Origin: Cryptomeria japonica
Taxonomy: Eukaryota > Streptophyta > Pinopsida > Cupressales > Cupressaceae
Assembly (NCBI RefSeq): GCF_030272615.1
Contig: NC_081407.1
Span: forward strand, 265,291,574 to 265,355,573
DNA length: 64,000 bases
Direction of reading: 5' to 3'
The notes beneath the pieces are model-generated. The model ran no database searches, was not told where the DNA came from, and was given only the letters and a program-made list of their open reading frames with translations. The translations under genes and the position numbers were made by a program. Positions 44,753 through 54,510 of this stretch are shown here, one piece after another (the stretch's first letter is position 1; each line of letters starts with the position of its first letter).

Positions 44753-44945
44753 TATGGGATTGTTGCATACTCATGTTTCATCCCTATTTTGTCCATCATT
44801 CATGGGATTATTACATCCTCATGCATAATCCTCATTTCATTTTTCAATATGGGATTATGGCATCCTCATGATTAATCCTCATTTCATCCATCATTTATGG
44901 GATTGTTGCATCCTCATGCTTCATCCTTATTTTATGCACCATTAC
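44753..44945 (+). repeat. 48-bp tandem repeat, four units
   Basis: Units start at 44753, 44802, 44849 and 44897 with ATGGGATTRTTRCATCCTCA and then a variable 'ATGCWTMATCCTCATTTCAT' part. Confidence 0.82.
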
Positions 44946-45107
44946 ATGTCTTAAACAAGTTGAAGCATGCTTGAAAATAGAGGAAACAAACTCTTATACG
45001 GGGTGCTATACACTTGAAACCATACATCACGTACACACACACATGAGGATGAGTGGAACTAGCTAAAGCCAGCTAGACTATTCTTATTGTCTTCCCCACA
45101 TGTATCA

Positions 45108-45249
45108 CCTAGATAAATACATCTAGGGGCAAGTTGTCCATGTGCGTTATCATCATGGATCACCTAGATAAAAAAATCTAGGGGCGATGAGTAGTCCATG
45201 CCCTTTCTCATCATTCTTCTCATGGATCACCTCGATAAATACATCTAGT
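45108..45249. repeat. Three palindromic units CCTAGAT-6/7 nt-ATCTAGG
   Basis: 45108-45127 and 45163-45182 carry perfect 7-bp arms; 45230-45249 has decayed arms (CCTCGAT/ATCTAGT). Each follows GTATCA or GGATCA. The spacing is 55 and 67 bp. Confidence 0.78.
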
Positions 45250-45697
45250 GTGTATTCATGCTCTATGTTATTCCTCTCATGAACTCATAGTTTTTTCTAT
45301 TGATAGTGCATGGATGATGCTTTCTTTTCTCTTTTATGTTATCACTTGTGTTCGTGAGATGTATTTTTTCAAGAATGATATTAGTTGTTGAGAGATTTTA
45401 GATATTGAGGTCTCTTTGGCTAGTTGACTTGAGGTCTTGTTTGTTTGTTCTTAGCTTTTGTTATGTGTCTTTTGTGCCTTTTGCATTTGTTTGTCATTTT
45501 GTCTTTTTTTATCTTTTTTTTGTGTTCATCTTTTTTTGTCTGCCCTTTCATATGTTTGAGTGAGTTAAAATCCTAAGATTGGGGGCTTGGTTCCTTGAAA
45601 TTAATGACATTTTATAGTCCTTGTGATTTTTCTCTGCATTCCTCATCTTCTTCATCTACTTTACTGTGAGTATTTGCATAAGCTCGTACTCCTACTA

Positions 45698-45711
45698 AAG
45701 TGGGGGCTAAA
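45698..45711 (+). other. Element H polypurine tract
   Basis: AAGTGGGGGCTAAA directly before the 3' LTR start TGTAGCATC. Confidence 0.85.
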
Positions 45712-46876
45712 TGTAGCATCCTAAAATTGCACCCCTTGCAATTTTGACTGCATTAGGGGCCCTCACCTTAGTAGTCTCATCCTCATGCTTGATCGGGACC
45801 TATTTATGCCTCCCCCATACAATAAACATCATATTTTCACACTTTACCTTGTTGGGACCCCTTGTCCTTGCCCTAAATTGGGGTAGGACCAAGGAATGGC
45901 GACCTGGTCCTCACCAAGACCATGGCGCCACACCATGGTCCTCCTCAATTAAGCCTTAATTTGAACCCTTGGCCTTATCTCAAATTTGAGCAGGAAAATT
46001 TTCCCCATTTCGGCCTATGTCAGAAAACTAATATGTTTGACAACAGGCAAGTATATAAGGAGGTCTTCCCCTCTCATTTGGGCATAAGGCAATAAGGTGG
46101 AGATGATCATAAGGCAAGGGGACTACATTCAAGCATTCTTTAAGACTGTATATTATTCATCTATCCATTGGACCAACATTACATTGTTCATTTGCAAGCA
46201 TGTGTGTGCATTAAGGTTTGTCATGTTCATGTCATTTCATACAACATATGTGATTGTTTGTAAGAAGCAAAGCATCATTATCAATCATTGCAGATCCAAG
46301 GTATACCTTTCCATTATTTACTTCAGTATTTGTAATATTTCATTCAAGGTTGATTCCTCAATTGGGGTTTGACTTAGGAAAATCCATATTCCCAACACAT
46401 TTCCCTTTCCTTTTGTGTGTAGGAAACAGGTGCACGACTGTACTTTTGGAAATAAGCTTCAGACACAGAGATGGAAAAACCCTTTTTGGTGATAAAAATT
46501 TTTGGAGGACCAAGAGGGGGGCGTCTTGGTGCAGACACATGGTCCATGATATTTTTGGCAATTTTTGCAGGGCAGTTCCGAATTAGATTACATTACTTAG
46601 ATCCAGGTGCACGATGAAATCCTGAACCTATAGCTCATTGTTTCTTCATATTTTGTCTTCAATTTCAACATTCTACTTATTTTAACAATTCAACTTACAA
46701 AAGAGGAAAACCCAAATCAATCCAATCCACTCAATATTCAGTCCTTGTCTCATTTAGGATTGGATCTAGTGGATTCATCTCCTCTTTTGAATGTAAAGTG
46801 CTCTAAGTGAAAATTTCCTTAGTAATTTCTCCCTTCCATGTGGTGAATTTTCTAAGCTCAAATTTTCCATTTTACA
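45712..46876 (+). repeat. Element H 3' LTR
   Basis: Starts TGTAGCATCCTAAAATTG and ends CATTTTACA. Flanked on the right by TATCC and gypsy G protease sequence. TATA box at 46052-46058. Confidence 0.88.
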
Positions 46877-47330
46877 TATCCATGGGCATAATATCACACA
46901 AAACTTCATCATGATAAGATCCAATCTTCAATTTTACCAAACATTGTTCACTTTCTAGTATCTTATGATCATCTTGAATCCACACTATCTAGTAAGGCTT
47001 ATGTTACTTCAATCTCTCCAAATTCAACTTATTCATCATCTCCTCTTAAACAAGATTATCTAAACTACCACTATCAATTATAACTTTACAACACTTTTTG
47101 GATACTTTACATCTGATCTTGAACAAATTTCACCTCTGCAAGTTCTCTTCATCCTCTCTAGTATGACACAAATCTCTCGTCATCACCAGCAATTCTCCAT
47201 CTTCCAATTTATTGGTTGATCCAATATGATTTTCTTCTACCAACGTTGCTCTTCTAGTGTTCTTTGCCTTCTTACATTCAAAAGCATGATGTCCTTCTCC
47301 TTCGTACTTAAAAAAGATTCCTCTAAACAC
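46877..47330 (-). pseudogene. Gypsy G knuckle and protease
   Basis: The minus frame 47130-47330 has FFKYEGEGHHAFEC, a CCHC knuckle in which the first two Cys are replaced (Phe, Tyr), followed by an acidic linker. 46877-47060 in other frames reads a protease end, with DEVLCDIMPMDM just before the H LTR. The following 'LLGRPW' segment and the start of RT are missing on the far side of H. Confidence 0.75.
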
Positions 47331-47382
47331 TCTTTTATCCTTTATTTTGTCTTCTTTTACATAACCCTCATTTCGGTATCCA

Positions 47383-48390
47383 TCAGGTTCTCTCCTCCAA
47401 GTAAAATATTACATCATCATTTCGGTATGAACTTCCATCTCTGCTAACTTCCTTGTCTTTATTCTGATCTTCACAAGGTGCTCTTCCTCTGGTATAACTT
47501 CTTCCTCCTTGAAATATACCCCCTCTAACTCTTTTCTTTTGCTCATGTTTTTTGTTCAACTTCTTCTCTACTTTCAGGGCATATTGATAGGCTTTCTCAA
47601 CACTCTGCAACTTGATTAAACTGAGTTCATCTTGTAAAGACATCTGCAACCCATTCAAGTACCTAGAAACTTGTTCAATATCATCATCCGTATGTCTAGA
47701 TCTAATATTCAACTTGTAGAATGCTTCAGTATACTCCTTCACACTAGATTCCTTCTGCTTCCAGTTTTGCAACTTCCAGAACAAATTCACTTGATAATCA
47801 GTAGGCATAAACTTTGATTTCAATTGGTTAACCATCTGCTCCCAAGATTGAATCTTCTCTTTACCTCTTCTTTGTCTATATACCTGCAAATATTCTCACC
47901 AAAGAGATGCATTTCCTTTCAAATTAGTGCAAGCATATCTCACCTTCTAATCTTTTGTGGTACCTTAAAAATCAAAATAATTTTCCATCTTCGTGATCCA
48001 ATCTAGCAATTCATCTGAATCCAACTTGCCATGATAATCTGGTGGACTGAAATGTGGTCTGGTATTCACTCTAGACAACGCTCTTATAAACCTTTCTTCA
48101 TTTGGATCATTCACCGATGGGTTTGTTCCTTGCTCTCCAGCTACTTCTTCCTCATCATCACTCACATCTTCAACATGTTGACCTCTTCTCTAGGTCATTT
48201 CAACTTCTAACCGGGCTACAATTCCTCTCAAAATTTCCATCATAGAAGGGTATGAATTTCTACATGCTCCACCACTTCTAACATTTCCTCTTCTCGCCAT
48301 CTTCACGCCAGTCCTTAGCAGCTACAAGACGAATCCTTATTCCACCACCCTACAATAAAATCTTACAAGACTCTGCAATCTCCGGAATAA
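47383..48390 (-). pseudogene. Gypsy G gag
   Basis: 47965-48165 has NTRPHFSPPDYHGKLDSDEL and LDWITKMENYFDF, the start of a Retrotrans_gag domain ('F.G..D...WL..ME..F'). 47383-47889 continues with SWEQMVNQLKSKFMPTDYQV, KEYTEAFYKLNIRS, VSRYLNGLQMSLQDEL and a basic C-terminus (RGGIFQGGRSYTRGR). A frameshift lies between the two. The probable start is near 48300 (MARRGNVRSGGACRNSYPSM on the minus strand). Confidence 0.87.
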
Positions 48391-48410
48391 AATCTCACTT
48401 TGATACCACT
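48391..48410 (-). other. Gypsy G primer binding site
   Basis: On the minus strand TGGTATCAAAGTGAG lies two bases from the LTR. It matches the initiator tRNA-Met primer site TGGTATCAGAGC for eight bases (TGGTATCA) before diverging. Confidence 0.75.
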
Positions 48411-49173
48411 TGGTGCAATCATGGAAAGAGGGCCCTCAAAGAGAATAGTCAATACCATGCAACAAGAGTTACATAGAAAAACAACTCAATATGATGGAGG
48501 CAATGCAGAATAGACTTTATTATATCATGGATTCGGCTCACGGGTTTGATCACAAACGTGCTCAATTACAATATCTGGGCTCAAGCAAGAATATGAGCCA
48601 ACTCTAGACCTCCTAACCTTTAGGTTCATCTTCTATGTTCTAATAACTTATTTCTAAATACTTAATTACATTTATTTATATGTTCAAGAATGATCTGCAT
48701 CGGCCCAAGATGAAACAAATGCCAATGAACAAGATGTAATGTGTAAAACAACAAGGTCGGCCTCCGCCAAAGAGATCCTTCTAAAAAATCCATAGAATTA
48801 AGTGCAGACCCAAGGGAAGGTCGAGAAAATTCCAAGGAACATTGGAAACAATGAACTAAAGCTCTGCAAGCTACAGAAATGATCCGCAAGATTCACCAAT
48901 AACAAATAGGTTCACGCGGTTTCAGTGTTTCAAGCCAAAAAATTGTCTCAGATTTTGGAAGTGATAACTTTCTAGAAAAAGATCCAAATGTCCTGCAGAC
49001 TTAGGATAAGGTATATGAACATTTCCATGAACAAAATCCAGCTCCACAAGATCTGGTGAGCAAATGCAAAGAAACACGGAAATAAATGTTGAAACTACAA
49101 AACAAGAAAGCAATTGAAAATAATGTTTTTGGTTGATGCAAGATTGCCATGAACCAAGGATGCTCCTACATCA
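48411..49173 (-). repeat. Gypsy G 5' LTR
   Basis: Partner of 35840-36633, starting TGGTGCAATCATGG and ending CTACATCA on the plus strand; TGAAG follows. Confidence 0.88.
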
Positions 49174-50018
49174 TGAAGAAATTATTTTATTTGAGAATGG
49201 AAGAGGATGGACAAATTATAGACCACTTGGAAGCATTCAATATGTTGGTGGCTCAATTGGTATCTATTGGTGTCAAGTTGGTGTCTAAGGGGAGATCCAA
49301 ATCTCTTGGAAAGTCTAAAGTCATTTTTTAGAATTGCAATTAATTTGGAAAACTTTCGTAAGATTGTGAAGAAGAAAAGAAGAAAAAGAAGAAATTTGAT
49401 TCTAGTTCTGACTCCAAGAAGGAAGATGGTAATGCATTCATTGTAGTTTTAGCCACTCATGAAGGTAATGATGCATGGTAAATTGAATTAGATGCATCTC
49501 TTCATATGTCTTCCAATAGATATTGGTTTTTTAAATATGAATAATTTGATGGAGGTAAGGTGTATTGGGTGATGATTTTCATTTAGATATTTTTTATCAT
49601 AGTAAAGTAGAATCAGGTTTTCTGATGGTAAAATAAAAAAGATTAATGGTGTGTTGTATACCCCTATACCAGCACAAAAAATTTTATTTGTGAGCAAATT
49701 AATAGATGAGGGTGTGCAGGTAGTCTTTTTTTATGTAGGATGCAAAAATGTAAGAGGTATTATAGTGATTTCTAGGGGTGTCAAAATTGTCACATTGTAT
49801 AAATTGGATGCATAAGACTTATTTTTAGAGAAACTAAGCCTCCTCCTATTAAATTGTAGCCAGATCAAGCTATACAAAAATATGTGATTCAATTTCCTTC
49901 TATGCATGAAAAGCTTGAATCGAGACCCCTAGATAGATAAGAAGTCGAAGAGAGCTCATTTATCTCAGAATCTTCAGAAGTGGAGGAAAAAACTCCAACT
50001 CAACTCATTTGAAGATAT
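49174..50018 (+). pseudogene. Copia F gag end, protease and integrase remnant
   Basis: 49179-49331 continues Gag (KKLFYLRMEEDGQIIDHLEA). A lysine-rich stretch with a knuckle remnant follows near 49330-49400. Around 49480-49560 a worn protease/pre-integrase pattern appears (ELDASLHMSSNRYWFFKYE, matching 'DSGAS.HM....W'). Near 49780-49850 the pre-integrase ends, and within a few codons the text becomes an integrase/RT linker (VEESSFISESSEVEEKTPTQ). The whole integrase core is therefore deleted. The piece ends at target duplication ACAAG (50019-50023). Confidence 0.75.
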
Positions 50019-50023
50019 ACAAG

Positions 50024-51224
50024 TGTAGCGTCATAAAATTGCGACACTTGCAATTTCAACTGCATTTGGGTCTTCACGATGGCGGCGCAACGTTGAACCT
50101 GAATGGAGACCCCGAAACCTGTTTACGACATCAAAAACTGCATCTTTTCTGCACCTTGGCCTGATCCTCCTTGCACCCTGTTGTCCCGGGAGGTGGGACC
50201 ATGGCGCCCAGCGCCCTGGTCCCTCGCCCTATTTTGGGCCCGGTCTCTTGTTGGGCATCGGGTCTTCAAGTTTGCAAATTGGAAAATAATGCTTCTAGGT
50301 CGGCCTAAGGTCAGAAAAATCAGTCTCCTAACCCTAATTGACAAGTATATAAACTACATTTCCTCTCCCATTTTGGGGAGGAAAAACATATGCGTACAAG
50401 AGGTGGAAGCGATAGGCAAACATTAAAACATTCAAACATTCAAGCATTCAAGCATTCCTTCAAGCAATTGAGCATTCTAAGTCTCCATTTAAGGCTAGGT
50501 GTTGCATTCAAGACAAGGATTCAACCATTGAAGAGGAGATCACCTACAAACATACAACATACAACATCATTACACCTTCGCATGTAAGAATACAAACATT
50601 CTTACAACAAGGTATCAGTACTTTATTACATTACAGACATTTACATTTACAGCATTCTCATTTCTTGGTTAATTCCAAAACTGGGGTTTGACCTAAAGGC
50701 AAACCCCTAATCCCTAACCCCCCAATCTTCCTCTCTTTTCTATGTGTAGGTTGCAGGTATGCGGCTGTAATTGAAGATATGGAATCCTTGTGCAGAGATG
50801 AACAGATCCCCCTTTGTTTTGCGGATTTTTCGGAGGACCGTGTGCACTTCGGGCGCCATCGTCCCGTCAACTTTCGCTCAAACTTGCAGGATAGCATCGT
50901 CTCAACATTTTATTGCTAATTTCAGGTCCGCAGCTTCATCCTGTGTCTCTATCTCTATCTACAAGTGAATCTTTCCTACGTTTACATACATTCCTAGTTC
51001 AATCCTTCTATCTACATTCTTTACAAAAGAGGGTATCCTTGCTGTCTCAACCCTTGAAACTCATTTAGAATTCAATCTTGCATTGTGTGGGATTGGATCT
51101 TGTGAGTTTCAACCCCTCTTTTGAATGTAAAGTCTCTCCTAAGTGAAAACCGTCAATCCTAGTGACCTCCTTTCTCTCTCCTTGGAGTGGGGGGAACACC
51201 TAGGGTTTGATTTTCCGCTTTACA
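50024..51224 (+). repeat. Solo LTR K, C/H family, in copia F
   Basis: Starts TGTAGCGTCATAAAATTGCG and ends TTCCGCTTTACA, with a perfect 5-bp target duplication ACAAG at 50019-50023 and 51225-51229. It has no internal sequence. Start, end, TATA box and the 'GGGTTTGAC' block near 50682 match the LTRs of H. It is more GC-rich than H's LTRs around 50140-50270. Confidence 0.9.
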
Positions 51225-52868
51225 ACAAGACATAGATAAAAGGTATTCACCTAATGATTGGATATGTATTTTTACTTTTAATTATAATGTGGATTAACTT
51301 AGATCTACAAAAGAGACATTAGGTATGAATGATTCACAATAATAAAAAATTGTTATGGATGAAGAAATGACACCTTTGAAAAACAATGATGCATGGGATC
51401 TTGTACAATTACCTAAAGGATGAAAGCATGTTATTTGAAAATGGTTGTTCAAGAAAAATATTGGTTCACTTGGAGGTATTGAGAAGTATAAAGCAAGGTT
51501 GGCTGTGAAAAGCTACTCTTAGGTTGAGGTGGTTGATTATAGTGATATATTTTCTCATGTTGCAAAAATGACATCCACTATATTTTTGCTTTCTATTGTT
51601 GTTGTTTATGATTTAGAGGTGCAAAAAATGGATATGAAAATTGCTTTTCTTAATGGTTATTTGGAGGAGGATATTCATATGACACAGCGAGACCACTACA
51701 TGGTAAAAGGGAAAAGTAATTTGGTTTGTAAATTGAAGAAATGTTTGTAAGGCCTCAAACAGAGTCCTAGGATGTGGTACTAGAAATTTGATACATGTGT
51801 TAAGTTTGGGATTTGAATGTTCTAAATCATATCATTATGTTTATTGTGAACATGATGGTGATTATTTCCTATACATTGCATTATATGTTGATATGTTATT
51901 CATAAGTAAAGGAAAACATATAATTTTAGAACTAAAGACTCAGTTTGCTACTAAATTTTAATGAAAGGTCTTAGTGCAGCTAAACACATTCTTGGGATGG
52001 AAATTAGAAGGGATATAGTGAACAAAAAGCTATGGCTAGGCTAGAGTAAGTATGTAAATTCAATTTTATAGAGGGTTAGCATGTAGAATTATAGACTATT
52101 ATGTGTTCCCTTTATAGTTGGAATGAAGATATATGTTTCAAGCTTTCCTACATCCCCATCAGATATGGAAGACATGAGATCTGTGCCTAACCAGAGTGCA
52201 ATTGGAAGTTTGATGTATGTTATGATGTTCACTAGACCATAAATTATCCAAGCAATGGGAGTTCTTTCCAAATATATGTCCAATCCTAATAGAGTTCACT
52301 AGGATCTAGTTAAAATAGTCTTCATATATTTGAAGGGTATCTCAAAGTATTATTTTCTTTATCAAGGTAATTTGATAGGAGACAATATTTCCCTTGATAT
52401 CTATGGCTATGTGGAATCAAACTAGGTAGGTGACCTTGATAGCAGAAGATCCACCAATACTTATGTCTTTACTTTATTTGAAGGTGCAATCAATTGGATG
52501 AGTAAGTGACAAGTTGTGGTTGCTTTATTCACTACTGAAGAAAAGTATATAATAGATATTTATGATTGTAAAGAATCCATTTGTCTTAAAAGAATGTGTG
52601 GGGATATTGTAATAAAACAAGGTGCATTTTTAGTTTATTGTGACAATCCAGAGTGAAATCTACCTAGCTAAGAACTTGGCATTTCATGCCAAGACCAAGC
52701 ACATTAATGTTTAATAGCATTTTGTTAGAGATGTGGTTGGGAATGGTAGGGTGAAGCTAGTTAATGTAGAGACTTTGATGAATGTTGAAAATTCATAAAC
52801 TAAAGTTGTGAACATGAAAAATTTCATATCATTTTCAGAGTATATGGGACTCTCAACACCTAGCAATT
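51225..52868 (+). pseudogene. Copia F reverse transcriptase and RNase H
   Basis: Resumes with the linker, then RT: MTPLKNNDAWDLVQLPKG near 51370; 51529-51750 with VQKMDMKIAFLNGYLEEDI (first catalytic Asp) and VCKLKKCL. The DD region near 51885 reads ALYVDMLFI (second Asp of YVDD is Met). The thumb has AAKHILGMEIRRD. RNase H includes SMSNPNRVH-like text, DIYGYVESN and DSRRSTNTYVFTLFEG, then YCDNPE near 52637. The end SFSEYMGLSTPSN at 52868 matches the usual C-terminus. Many stops. Confidence 0.85.
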
Positions 52869-52912
52869 AAAGCATGATGTTGGTACCCCTCTTGTTTCTC
52901 CTGCGAGGTGTT

Positions 52913-53080
52913 CAACAAGTGGGATATTTTTTGGGAATGGTGTCTCAACTTTGCAATAATAAAAGGTTATTGTTGATAAATAAACATAAAAAGTTGCAAG
53001 GCGAGGAATCCACCTTTCGAGGTCAAGGGGGATGGGTCCCCAAACAAGGGGTTCAAGGGTTGCACTCCCTATTGTAAATA
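52913..53080 (+). repeat. Copia F polypurine tract and 3' LTR start
   Basis: CAACAAGTGGGATATTT at 52913-52929 is the place and form of a copia polypurine tract (usually AAGTGGGAGATTGTTGG). It is followed by GGGAATGGTGTCTCAAC, a common copia LTR start. Only about 150 bp can be followed before the sequence changes near 53081; the rest of this LTR is not recognised. Confidence 0.6.
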
Positions 53081-54217
53081 TGTTATTCAGATTGCCATTA
53101 ATGCCAACTCTCTAGTCTAGATGAACTTCGATTGTGTACATAGTGGTTTGGATGAGCATAAAATGTCTATATATGTTTCATATGTTAGGTAGATGATCAA
53201 AATATATTATTAATGGCAAAAAATGTTAGCATGATGTGTTTCCAAAGTATTTGTATTATGTTTGGTCCAAAAAAAATTGGGTTAAGTTCAGATGATTATG
53301 TGCAGAATTTATATAGGTTTGGAATGTTGCAAAGGAATGCATTACATTATTCATCTTTCTTGTAATGTAAGGATGTTGTGGGTCATTAGATCATGTTCCT
53401 ATAATATCTTAACTTCTTTTGTGGTGGTCCGCTTATTTCAGTTTTGGTCTGTATTAAAAGTTTGTGTATATTAAGAAGGCATTTTGTGTGTACAATTGCA
53501 TATGGTGTATGTAGAATATTTTTAGATTAATTTTGATTGGTGTCGACATGGTATAGGTCTCTACACTAATTTTTGAGTTGATGGTAAATATGCACGTTAC
53601 ACCTTCTTTTGTTCGACCTTGTGAAGAACAGCATTGATCTGGTTGATATAAATAATGCAGATCGGTTGGGTTATTGTGTGTGTGACATGGAGTTGATATA
53701 GAGATATATTATGCAAGTTTAAAGTGAAACACAAGTTTGGAAGTGTCATGATGCAAATTGAATTTGATGAGAATTAATTAGTGAATTGTTATCCGCATGT
53801 TGATAGATGCAAGTCTCCTATGCAGTTCAATATTTTATTTCCATTGTATCTAGATGGACGTTTTATATCTTTCCCAAAAATAGTGTACTTCGGTTATGCA
53901 AGTCCTTCATTTGTATCTTGCACTCTAAGGAAGTGCACCTTAGTTTACAAGTCTGGAGAAGTGAGCACCCTAGCTAATGTCCTAAAACTTTATAAACACT
54001 TGTTATATATATTATGAGATGAATCTCATTGTGGTTTTTCCCAGTTTGGGGTTTCCAAGTAAAAATCATCGTGTTCTTGTGTGAATACATTTGCAGCTTT
54101 TGTTATTTACTTTCATGCATATCTGTTGAATGGAGATTATGGTTTAAGTATTTTAATCTATTCAAGTTTTGGTACATGTTGATTCACCCCCTTGTTAGCA
54201 TCTGCTAGCGTTCAACA
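53081..54217 (+). repeat. LTR of copia-like element I
   Basis: Ends TCTGCTAGCGTTCAACA at 54217, two bases before a primer binding site, and carries the usual 'GATTCACCCCCTTGTTAGCA' block. The start is uncertain; TGTTATTCAG at 53081 is the best candidate because F's LTR stops matching there. ORFs inside (53292-54017) have no domain. Confidence 0.5.
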
Positions 54218-54219
54218 AT

Positions 54220-54230
54220 TGGTATCAGAG
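54220..54230 (+). other. Element I primer binding site (tRNA-iMet)
   Basis: TGGTATCAGAG, complementary to the initiator tRNA-Met 3' end, right after the LTR end. It shows that the LTR to its left is a 5' LTR on the plus strand. Confidence 0.85.
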
Positions 54231-54510
54231 TGTTGATTCCTAAAGAGACATTTTAAACACTAAGGTAGATCCGAGATTTCAACACTATGTTTGAATATGA
54301 GGATATGGATGTTATGGAACAACATGATTAGGAAGTTGAAAGTGGTTGATATGGAAGGCTAATTGAGATCTGCTTTGGTAGATTTTGATGAAAGAAGATT
54401 CATGTGCAAAAGGGCTCAAGACAAAGTTGCATATCTGAGAAAGCTTCTTGATGAAGGAAGGAAAGTTATGGATGATATTGAAAAAAGTTGAATAGAAAAA
54501 TAAAGGAATG
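54231..54510 (+). pseudogene. Element I 5' internal fragment
   Basis: A broken coding-looking stretch before J: one frame reads LRSALVDFDERRFMCKRAQD and VAYLRKLLDEGRKVMDDIE, a charged helical segment that could be the start of a gag or unknown protein. The rest of the element lies beyond J, outside the window. Confidence 0.4.

Larger units (their letters stand above)
38583..46876 (+). mobile_element. Non-autonomous LTR element H (acidic repeats-protease-CHHC)
   Basis: A plus-strand LTR element nested in G. LTRs at 38583-39738 and 45712-46876; a leader; one long protein region (40914-43207) with acidic repeats, retropepsin and a CHHC module; 2.5 kb of 3' non-coding sequence with repeats; and polypurine tract AAGTGGGGGCTAAA. 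No RT, RNase H or integrase can be found between 43208 and 45711. It is related to element C by protein, tract, LTR start and hairpin. The first eight or so bases of the 5' LTR are missing. Confidence 0.85.
35840..49173 (-). mobile_element. Ty3/gypsy retrotransposon G, minus strand, internally deleted
   Basis: LTRs at 35840-36633 and 48411-49173 start TGGTGCA and end CATCA on the plus strand, with 5-bp flanks GGAAG/TGAAG. Reading the minus strand from the right: primer binding site, gag, knuckle, protease end, then inserted element H, then RT, RNase H and integrase. Two segments are missing: the RT N-terminal half at the H junction, and the RT connection plus first half of RNase H near 38300. 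It sits inside copia F gag. Confidence 0.88.
33393..53080 (+). mobile_element. Ty1/copia retrotransposon F, shattered
   Basis: A plus-strand copia element in four pieces: 33393-33562 and 35683-35839 (gag), 49174-50018 (gag end, knuckle, protease, integrase tail) and 51225-53080 (RT, RNase H, 3' LTR start). It is split by solo LTR L, element G and solo LTR K, each with matching or near-matching 5-bp flanks. The integrase core is missing. The left end and 5' LTR are not resolved. Because three insertions have occurred in it, F is among the oldest layers in the middle of the window. Confidence 0.82.

Noticed and set aside
50103-50426. 107-codon ORF in a GC-rich stretch, a possible host exon
   Set aside because: It lies wholly in solo LTR K, bounded by exact target duplications; composition alone explains the open frame.
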